Source: an uncultured Bacillus sp. (GTDB lineage: Bacteria > Bacillota > Bacilli > Bacillales > Cytobacillaceae). Taken from it: a DNA stretch of 19,109 nucleotides. Each line of letters opens with the position of its first letter. Position 1 is the first letter of the stretch. Location of the stretch: assembly GCA_937902115.1 (NCBI GenBank), contig CALGSR010000420.1, forward strand, positions 1 through 19,109, given 5' to 3'. The position numbers were made by a program, and so were the translations under genes. This document shows positions 13,853 to 19,109 of this stretch, in pieces. The notes beneath the pieces were generated by a model. That model was not told the origin of the DNA. It did not search any database and was given only the letters and a program-made list of their open reading frames with translations.

Positions 13853-14226
13853 TGTAAACAAAATTGTTTGCTAGTTTATTACCTGTATATAAATATACAG
13901 TTTTGTTTACTTGTACACGAATTGTATACATGTTTACCAAATGTTTACTTGTGAAATTTCTTGGTAGTTTTTATTTTATTTGGCAGGAAAGCGTAATTTT
14001 TTTAAAAAGTAAAATTGTACCTTCTACTATAAGTTTGCACGTATATATATTTGTTTGCATATCTACAAGAATGTAAACATGTCTGCAAAGAGGTAAACAA
14101 ATGTATACAAAGTTGTTTACGTGTATATAAAGTAGTACACATCCCGGTCTAATACAATGTATACAGCATTGTATTATTTGTAAACAAGATTACTTAAATT
14201 GCAAACATGTCTACAAAAAGTATACC
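13853..14226. repeat. Centromere-like array of TGTWWACA octamers (parC-like)
   Basis: At least fourteen 7-8-base sites occur in two blocks. TGTTTAC: 13904, 13931, 13942, 14114. GTAAACA: 13854, 14073, 14093, 14180. TGTATACA: 13923, 14102, 14158. TGTTTGC or GCAAACA: 13865, 14052, 14201. Three tandem pairs lie at 13923-13938, 14072-14087 and 14200-14215. In block 2 many centres are about 19-24 bases apart (14055, 14075, 14095, 14117, 14137, 14161, 14182, 14203, 14222), about two helical turns. A perfect 8-bp inverted repeat, CTGTATAT/ATATACAG, lies at 13883-13900 and a 9-bp one at 14151-14175. The array directly precedes the ParM/ParR genes, as expected for a type II partition centromere. The bases from 13751 to 13852 show nothing clear. 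Confidence 0.75.
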
Positions 14227-14260
14227 ATTTTACAATTTTGTTGACTTTATATTTAAAATA

Positions 14261-14289
14261 TTGAAAAAAATAGAAAAATTCTGTAATCT
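14261..14289 (+). promoter_or_regulatory. Candidate parM promoter
   Basis: TTGAAA (14261-14266) and TAATCT (14284-14289) are 17 bases apart and lie just beyond the last octamer of the array. The -10 is weak. Transcription from here would give a leader of about 175 bases. Confidence 0.3.
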
Positions 14290-14326
14290 ATTAAGTACAT
14301 AAGCATCCTAAGATAAAGCCGAATAT

Positions 14327-14410
14327 ACTCAGTGTGAGTTTTTTTGATGGGCAGCGTCTGTAGGGCAGGCATTGCGGCAGATATATATCCCCTGCCTCAT
14401 CAAACGTCCC
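14327..14410 (+). promoter_or_regulatory. Structured leader upstream of parM
   Basis: A small hairpin, ACTCA-GTG-TGAGT (14327-14339), with a T run is followed by a long-range stem: TTTGATG GGCAG (14343-14354) with CTGCC T CATCAAA (14392-14404), one bulged T. The inner sequence GGCAGG (14364-14369) can alternatively pair with CCTGCC (14391-14396). Two mutually exclusive folds are therefore possible. No known riboswitch class was recognised. Confidence 0.45.
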
Positions 14411-14469
14411 CTGATTGTTCGCCACAAGGGATACTTCGCTAATAAAGAAAAGGAAAGGGTGTGCTTAGT

Positions 14470-15657
14470 TTGAGTAATGCACGCATGGCAGCAGTTGATG
14501 TTGGAAATGATTCGATTAAGGCTATTTTTGGTGAGATGGAGTATGACTTAAATATCCCCAATATTATGGCCAGGGATACAGAAGACCGTCCTGTTATTGG
14601 AATAGAAGAACTTGATAGTAAAAATCCGCTTGATGGAATCCATGTGCGGATACACTCCCCTTCCCTCTTAGAAAACAATGCGGTTTACCGTGTCGGCCAT
14701 TTGGCGACGAAAAATACAAATGCAACAGAGCTTGATCCCGGAAGCAGTAAATCGGAAGAAGATCAGACATTGGTGATGCTCTTTACGACCCTTGCATTAG
14801 ATGCAGTACGTGAAGAGAATAAACGTTACTTTAAAAGAGCAGGAAACATAGTTGATGCCAGCTACACGCTTGGGACAGGCCTTCCCCTGCGCGAGGTGAA
14901 GGAAGGCAAGGATGTAGACTATCGTTCAAGATTACTTGGCGGCGTTCACCAGGTTGAGTTTTTAATTACACCACAGTATCAAGGGTTAAAGGTAAACTTG
15001 AAATTTGATGAGGTTAAGGTTTATCCTGAGGGCTTTGCGGCTTATATTAATTTAGTGATGGATAATAATTTGAACATTATTAATAAGGACTTAATTGATA
15101 AGCGGATTATTATTCAAGATATTGGCGGTCTTAGTACAGATATTGCCGTTATTAAAAACCGCAACGTTGATGATGATAAGGCACAGGGCTTTAATCTGGG
15201 CGTTTCGGAATCGTTGGAAATGATCCGTGAGGAAGTTAGGAAAAAGCATGGCGTTGAACTTGACAGCCGCAGGGATGTGGTTGAAATTTTAACGAAAAAG
15301 CATGACCGTAACCATATTATGGTTAAGGGGAGCCGCACGAGTGTTCATGACATCACAGACAGGATTTTGCTTGAACTGGCAAAGAAGCAGTACCGTTTGC
15401 TACGCAATACATGGCAGAAAAACTCGCAAACTGAAATTTGCTATTTTGTCGGGGGTGGTGCCAATGTACTGAAGGATTATTTGAAAGCGATAAATAATAA
15501 TCTGGACGGCTACAATATTGACTTTTTTGAAGATGAAAAGGAAAGCATTTGGATGATGGCCAATGCCTACTATAAATTAATCAAGGATTTTGTCCGGAAA
15601 CAGGAAAAACAGCGGAAAGCGGAAGAAGTTAAAAAGCCAGCAAATGTGGCAAAATAA
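14470..15657 (+). CDS. parM: ParM-like actin homolog (plasmid-type segregation ATPase)
   Basis: This 395-residue protein belongs to the ParM/StbA-like bacterial actin group, which forms ATP-dependent filaments that separate DNA copies. Actin-fold motifs are visible: phosphate 1 at the N-terminus (VDVGND, Asp10), phosphate 2 QDIGGLSTD (Asp217 to Asp224) and the adenosine motif FVGGGANV (glycines 328-330). It is longer than R1 ParM (about 320). The C-terminal tail is Lys/Glu-rich. TTG 14470 is chosen because AAAGGG (14454-14459) is 10 bases upstream; GTG 14461 is too close to it, and ATG 14485 would give a product starting just before the phosphate 1 motif. It is followed after 12 bases by a ParR-like gene and preceded by a dense repeat array, the full parC-parM-parR order. 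Housekeeping neighbours suggest a chromosomal location. Confidence 0.85.
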   Translation: MSNARMAAVDVGNDSIKAIFGEMEYDLNIPNIMARDTEDRPVIGIEELDSKNPLDGIHVRIHSPSLLENNAVYRVGHLATKNTNATELDPGSSKSEEDQTLVMLFTTLALDAVREENKRYFKRAGNIVDASYTLGTGLPLREVKEGKDVDYRSRLLGGVHQVEFLITPQYQGLKVNLKFDEVKVYPEGFAAYINLVMDNNLNIINKDLIDKRIIIQDIGGLSTDIAVIKNRNVDDDKAQGFNLGVSESLEMIREEVRKKHGVELDSRRDVVEILTKKHDRNHIMVKGSRTSVHDITDRILLELAKKQYRLLRNTWQKNSQTEICYFVGGGANVLKDYLKAINNNLDGYNIDFFEDEKESIWMMANAYYKLIKDFVRKQEKQRKAEEVKKPANVAK

Positions 15658-15669
15658 TAAGGTGATAGC

Positions 15670-16299
15670 ATGAAAAGGGCGCAAGTGACGAGAGGCCAGA
15701 CGATTTCCTTCCGCATCCCTTCCGATGCACCGGACCATTTAGTTAAGGGACTGCAGCGTCTGAAGGAAACGGAACGGAGAAACTTTTCAAGTAAAATAGC
15801 AGAATTCGTGCTAGAGGGTGTCAGCCAATCCAATACATTGGAGCGGGAGATGATTACGATTCCCTTGCCGCAAAAATTAACACAGGTACAAAAGGATTGG
15901 TTGAAGCATGAGCATTCGGAGGCTTTAATTGGCAGTATTCTGTATCAATTAATTTCCGACCCTATCCGAGCTTCTGCCTTACTGGCCTCTCTTAACAGTC
16001 CCTCAATCAGCACGAGCGCAGCACGGCATTTAGCGGCAGCAGCACCCTTTGCTGGCAGCGGAGCGGAAGAAGCGGCTGTTCACCGTGAAGAGCCAAATCC
16101 AGAGCATGAGGAGGATGTTCAGCCGCCGCTTGTCTATGATCTGAGTGATATGGAAGGTCTGGATGATTTAGATGATTTAAATGGATTGAGTTTGGAAAAT
16201 ACGAAAATAGAGGTGTCCAGTAAAGAAGAGGATGATATTTCCGGGGAAATAGACCCAGATGACATCATCGGCGACTTTCTGGCAGCGATGAATAAATAA
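15670..16299 (+). CDS. ParR-like DNA-binding adaptor (putative)
   Basis: This 209-residue protein probably couples the centromere-like array to the actin filament. Residues about 9-52 (QTISFRIP, then two helices with LVKGLQRLKETERRNFSSKI) read as a ribbon-helix-helix DNA-binding unit. A second helical part spans about 60-115. From about residue 135 the protein becomes strongly acidic and repetitive (DLSDMEGLDDLDDLNGLS), ending in DPDDIIGDFLAAMNK; such a tail could contact the ParM-like filament. ATG 15670 follows AAGGTGAT at a short distance. It lies 12 bases after the parM-like gene, without a promoter, and ends in a strong bidirectional terminator. The assignment rests mostly on gene order and architecture, since ParR proteins are poorly conserved. 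Confidence 0.65.
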   Translation: MKRAQVTRGQTISFRIPSDAPDHLVKGLQRLKETERRNFSSKIAEFVLEGVSQSNTLEREMITIPLPQKLTQVQKDWLKHEHSEALIGSILYQLISDPIRASALLASLNSPSISTSAARHLAAAAPFAGSGAEEAAVHREEPNPEHEEDVQPPLVYDLSDMEGLDDLDDLNGLSLENTKIEVSSKEEDDISGEIDPDDIIGDFLAAMNK

Positions 16300-16336
16300 G
16301 AAAAGGTACGGGAGATTGCCCCCGTACCTTTTCTTA
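16300..16336. terminator. Bidirectional terminator between parR-like gene and gdhA
   Basis: GAAAAGGTACGGG (16300-16312) pairs perfectly with CCCGTACCTTTTC (16321-16333), with an eight-base loop and A/T-rich flanks on both sides. It serves the two convergent genes. Confidence 0.92.
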
Positions 16337-16343
16337 TTATTAA

Positions 16344-17711
16344 TTAGATTAGCCCTTGAGCTACCATTGCATCTGCTACTTTTAAGAAGCCGGCAATGTT
16401 GGAACCTACAACAAGGTTTCCGGGGCAGCCGAATTCTTCAGACGCATTTTTGCTGTTTTTATAGATATTCACCATAATTTCTTGTAACTTCGCGTCAACT
16501 TCTTCAAATGTCCAAGAAACTCTTGCGCTGTTTTGTGCCATTTCCAATGCGGAAACTGCAACACCGCCGGCATTGGCTGCTTTTGCCGGTCCGAAAAGAA
16601 CATCGTTTTCAAGGAATACATTGATGGCCTCTAATGTTGAAGGCATGTTAGCCCCTTCACCAATCGCTTTTACCCCATTGGTTACTAAGATTTTAGCCGA
16701 TGCTTCGTTGATTTCGTTTTGTGTCGCACATGGCAAGGCGATGTCACAAGGAATCAACCAAATATTTTCACAGCCTTCAAAGAAATCAGCTTCCGGATGT
16801 TCATTTACATATTCACAGATACGCTTTCTTTCTACTTCTTTCAAGCGTTTAATGGTTTCAAGGTTAATCCCATTTTTATCATAAATATAACCATCAGAAT
16901 CAGAACATGCTACTACTTTTGCTCCAAGCTCAGTTGCTTTTTGAATAGCATAAGTAGCTACATTACCGGATCCTGAAACGACGACTGTTTTGTCTTTAAA
17001 GGAATCACCAGTATCCTTTAGCATTTCCTCTACGAAGTAAACTGTGCCGTAACCCGTTGCTTCGGTACGTCCTAAGCTTCCGCCGAACCCAACTGCTTTC
17101 CCTGTTAAGACACCGGCATGGTAAGCATTCTTTAATCTTTTGTATTGACCAAACATATAACCAACTTCTCTTGCACCTACACCGATATCTCCGGCAGGAA
17201 CGTCTGTATCCGGTCCGATATGTCTTGAAAGTTCAGTCATGAAGCTTTGACAGAAACGCATGATTTCTCGATCTGATTTTCCTTTTGGATCGAAATCAGA
17301 TCCGCCTTTCCCGCCGCCAATAGGCTGTCCAGTTAAGGAATTTTTGAAGATTTGTTCAAAGCCAAGGAATTTAATGATACTAGCATTAACAGATGGATGG
17401 AAGCGGATGCCGCCTTTATAAGGTCCAATCGCGCTGTTAAACTCAACCCGGAAACCGCGGTTTACATGTACCTTTCCGTTATCATCTTCCCATGGAACAC
17501 GGAACATGACTTGTCTTTCAGGCTCCACGATTCGTTCTAAAATTCCCTCTTCCATATAATGAGGGTGTTTATCGAATACTGCAGTGAGTGAATCAAGGAT
17601 TTCCTTCACTGCTTGATGAAATTCCGGTTCATTTGGATTACGTTTTTTAACTGTTTCATATACCTTTTTAACGTATTTTGCGCCTGTAGTTGTAGTTTCC
17701 AATGTAGCCAC
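16344..17711 (-). CDS. gdhA: NADP-type glutamate dehydrogenase
   Basis: This 455-residue enzyme matches the hexameric GdhA group of about 450 residues, which interconverts 2-oxoglutarate plus ammonium and glutamate, mainly in the assimilatory direction with NADPH. Key features: Lys99 in GPYKGG, catalytic Lys135 in GGGKGG, Asp175 in VPAGDIG, the dinucleotide-binding sequence VSGSGNVA, and C-terminal sequences AKAANAGGV and GANIAGF. It aligns with Escherichia coli GdhA throughout rather than with the catabolic RocG/GudB type of Bacillus subtilis. A purine-rich AAAGGATTG lies a few bases before ATG 17711. A GltC-like regulator is transcribed divergently, with a symmetric site between the two genes. 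No gltAB genes are in the window. Confidence 0.95.
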   Translation of the reverse strand: MATLETTTTGAKYVKKVYETVKKRNPNEPEFHQAVKEILDSLTAVFDKHPHYMEEGILERIVEPERQVMFRVPWEDDNGKVHVNRGFRVEFNSAIGPYKGGIRFHPSVNASIIKFLGFEQIFKNSLTGQPIGGGKGGSDFDPKGKSDREIMRFCQSFMTELSRHIGPDTDVPAGDIGVGAREVGYMFGQYKRLKNAYHAGVLTGKAVGFGGSLGRTEATGYGTVYFVEEMLKDTGDSFKDKTVVVSGSGNVATYAIQKATELGAKVVACSDSDGYIYDKNGINLETIKRLKEVERKRICEYVNEHPEADFFEGCENIWLIPCDIALPCATQNEINEASAKILVTNGVKAIGEGANMPSTLEAINVFLENDVLFGPAKAANAGGVAVSALEMAQNSARVSWTFEEVDAKLQEIMVNIYKNSKNASEEFGCPGNLVVGSNIAGFLKVADAMVAQGLI

Positions 17712-17851
17712 TAAAAATCAATCCTTTCGTTATAAGATGAACTTTATTAGTTTTTATAAATATCAATTAGATTATTTTAAAAAAGTAATGGTACTTCTCA
17801 GCTGCTTCCTTTATTACTGGATTTATTTTATTATTTATTACTATTCGAAAC

Positions 17852-17891
17852 AATATATAATATAGATGATAATAATCTCAAAATGAGATTA
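17852..17891. promoter_or_regulatory. Divergent gdhA/gltC-like promoter and LysR-type operator
   Basis: A perfect inverted repeat, TAATCTCA (17873-17880), AAA, TGAGATTA (17884-17891), fits the ATC-N9-GAT form of LysR sites and resembles the ATCTC/GAGAT dyads remembered for GltC. On the minus strand TTGAGA (17881-17876) and TATATT (17857-17852) form a candidate gdhA promoter with an 18-base spacer. On the plus strand TATAAT (17856-17861) is a candidate -10 for the regulator. The repeat overlaps the gdhA -35 and lies 4 bases before the regulator's ribosome binding site. Confidence 0.6.
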
Positions 17892-17909
17892 ATTTGGAGG
17901 TGCAGCAAA

Positions 17910-18815
17910 TTGGAACTAAGACAAATTCAATATTTTATTGAAGTAGCCAAACGGGAACATATGACAGAGGCAGCCCATCACCTGCATGTTGCCCAATCTG
18001 CAGTAAGCCGGCAAATATTCAACTTAGAGCAGGAACTAGGAGTTAACTTGTTTATCCGCGAAGGGAGAAATGTAAAACTAACCCCAATCGGGAGAATGTT
18101 CCTTTCCCATATGGAGCAAGCGATGTCGATATTTGATAATGCGCAACGGGAAATTGAGGAACATTTGGATCCGGAAAAAGGAACGATTCGCATTGGATTT
18201 CCGAGCAGTTTGGCAAGACTGACGATGCCGGCTGCAATATCAGCCTTTCGTGAGCGATATCCGAATGTAAAATTCCATTTAAAGCAGGGTGCGTATTACT
18301 ACTTAATTGAAGCGGTAGCCAAAGGGGAAATTGATATGGCTCTCTTAGGTCCCGTACCGATGAAGGGTAAAAGGGTTAAGGGAAGTATCTTTTTTACCGA
18401 GCACCATGTGGCCCTGCTTCCTGTGACCCACCCGCTTGCCGGTGCAAAGGAGATATCTCTAAATCAATTAAGAGAGGATTCATTTATTCTTTTCCCGGAA
18501 GGGTTTATTCTGCGTGAAATTTTGATGAGTGCCTGCAAGCAGCTTGATTTTGAGCCGCATATCGATTTTGAAGGCGAGGATATTGATGCGATCAAAGGAC
18601 TGGTTTCAGCAGGTCTTGGAGTCACGATCATCCCTAGGGTGACGCTTGGCGATACTCTGCCGCGCGGAACGGCAATCGCTCCTATTATAGAGCCTGAGGT
18701 CACTCGTACCGTAGGTGTGATTATTCCACGGGATCGTCAGCTTCTGCCGACGCAAAAACTGTTTTACTTATTCCTGATGGAGCATTTCACGAGAGATGAC
18801 CGTTTCTCAAAATAA
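17910..18815 (+). CDS. gltC: LysR-family regulator, GltC-like
   Basis: This 301-residue transcription factor has an N-terminal winged helix-turn-helix (about 1-60, ELRQIQYFIEVAKREHMTEA and HLHVAQSAVSRQI) and a LysR substrate-binding domain (about 90-300). Stretches such as GREGRN/REGRNVKLTPIG, LIEAV, ALLGPVP, LFPEGFILRE and EGEDIDAIKGLVSAG closely parallel Bacillus subtilis GltC (300 residues), which activates gltAB in response to 2-oxoglutarate and glutamate levels. TTG 17910 is chosen: GGAGG (17896-17900) is 9 bases upstream, and the protein then begins MELRQ as in GltC; an upstream in-frame start at 17883 has no ribosome binding site. It is divergent from gdhA instead of gltA, so gdhA is its likely target, with autoregulation. 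Confidence 0.85.
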   Translation: MELRQIQYFIEVAKREHMTEAAHHLHVAQSAVSRQIFNLEQELGVNLFIREGRNVKLTPIGRMFLSHMEQAMSIFDNAQREIEEHLDPEKGTIRIGFPSSLARLTMPAAISAFRERYPNVKFHLKQGAYYYLIEAVAKGEIDMALLGPVPMKGKRVKGSIFFTEHHVALLPVTHPLAGAKEISLNQLREDSFILFPEGFILREILMSACKQLDFEPHIDFEGEDIDAIKGLVSAGLGVTIIPRVTLGDTLPRGTAIAPIIEPEVTRTVGVIIPRDRQLLPTQKLFYLFLMEHFTRDDRFSK

Positions 18816-18833
18816 GTAATACCATCATTTTTG

Positions 18834-18894
18834 ACGGCGTTCAACCTATAAGCTCTGTTTTATGCAATGATCAATGCAGATTGAACGCCGTTTA
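18834..18894 (+). terminator. Long-loop hairpin after the gltC-like gene
   Basis: ACGGCGTTCAA (18834-18844) pairs perfectly with TTGAACGCCGT (18881-18891), followed by TT. The 36-base loop and short T stretch make it a weaker terminator than others here. Its design resembles the phaB-phaC hairpin, though the loop sequences differ. Confidence 0.6.
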
Positions 18895-18935
18895 ATCGGT
18901 ATAAGGGTTAAATGCGAATGGTGTTTTATTATATG

Positions 18936-18967
18936 ACTGTATATTACCAGATATGTTACTGTATATT
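18936..18967. repeat. ACTGTATATT direct repeat
   Basis: ACTGTATATT occurs at 18936-18945 and again at 18958-18967, with starts 22 bases apart, about two helical turns. It lies in a gene-free stretch (18816-19109) in which no coding region is supported. It could be a paired protein-binding site for a gene beyond the window. Confidence 0.25.
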
Positions 18968-19039
18968 CATGCACAACCTGCCCTCACCAATAACCCCTTG
19001 GTGTTTCGTCGGAATATGAGAGGATCAATCATTTCCCCG

Positions 19040-19090
19040 TTTAACTTCATTCAGCAGAAGTCCTCCACTTCTACAAGTGGGGCAGAATGC
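19040..19090. repeat. Possible IS200/IS605-like end remnant, copy B
   Basis: GTTTAACTTCATTCAGC (19039-19055) followed by the hairpin CCACTT-CTAC-AAGTGG (19065-19080) and GAATG (19085-19089) parallels 345-395. The element may continue beyond the window edge. No transposase or TnpB coding sequence is visible. Confidence 0.35.
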
Positions 19091-19109
19091 AAAGTATTTT
19101 TCCGATTCA

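Noticed and set aside
13864..14076. Possible 70-residue protein on the plus strand
   Set aside because: It lies wholly within the repeat array, lacks a ribosome binding site and has composition driven by the repeats.
13853..14226. CRISPR array
   Set aside because: The repeated units are only 7-8 bases, degenerate and in both orientations, with no uniform spacers and no cas genes.
13853..14226. Iteron-type replication origin
   Set aside because: No replication initiator gene or DnaA-box cluster was seen; the adjacent parM/parR-like genes explain the repeats better.
16573..16884. 103-residue reading frame opposite gdhA
   Set aside because: It lies entirely within the highly conserved gdhA gene in antisense and has no ribosome binding site.

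Overview
The window looks like chromosomal DNA from a low-GC, endospore-forming member of the Bacillaceae. The evidence is the class IV PHA synthase genes (phaR, phaB, phaC), a YeeI-type YebC protein, a GltC-type LysR regulator, strong AGGAGG-type ribosome binding sites, frequent TTG/GTG starts and many U-tailed terminators. No rRNA or tRNA genes, CRISPR array or intact insertion sequence was seen. The neighbours are housekeeping genes, so this does not look like a plasmid, although it carries a plasmid-type partition cassette. The genus is not assigned.

Layout. 1-540: short palindromic repeats flank a glycine-riboswitch-like aptamer with a terminator and a possible insertion-sequence end remnant. 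570-1745: a 3-phosphoglycerate dehydrogenase with an ACT domain. 1746-2240: a very strong terminator, a third repeat copy and candidate Spo0A boxes. 2241-6194: a polyhydroxybutyrate (PHB) cluster of thiolase, phaR, phaB and phaC; phaC appears to start with ATT and is separated from phaB by a terminator-like hairpin. 6398-7117: yeeI. 7165-8601 (minus): a CapA-family lipoprotein. 8828-12162: two paralogous serine hydrolases on either side of an XRE-cupin regulator; the second is in an operon with a LigB-type dioxygenase and a DoxX membrane protein. 12220-13647 (minus): a MelB-type (GPH) symporter that lacks a conserved segment. 13853-16299: a ParM-like actin, a ParR-like adaptor and a long centromere-like array. 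16344-17711 (minus): NADP-type glutamate dehydrogenase. 17910-18815: the divergent GltC-like regulator. 18816-19109: a terminator, a short direct repeat and a second insertion-end-like repeat.

How the genes work together. The thiolase joins two acetyl-CoA, PhaB reduces acetoacetyl-CoA to (R)-3-hydroxybutyryl-CoA, and PhaC with PhaR polymerises it, so the complete PHB route lies in about 4 kb. The hydrolase-dioxygenase-DoxX group resembles quinone/phenol or electrophile stress modules and has a clear candidate operator. The GltC-like protein probably controls glutamate dehydrogenase.

The most unusual items are the chromosomal parM/parR cassette with its helically phased octamer array, the ATT start plus upstream hairpin that should limit phaC expression, and the 7-residue deletion in the symporter that removes the two acidic residues of the MelB cation site. 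All assignments rest on reading the sequence and on remembered family features; no database search was run.
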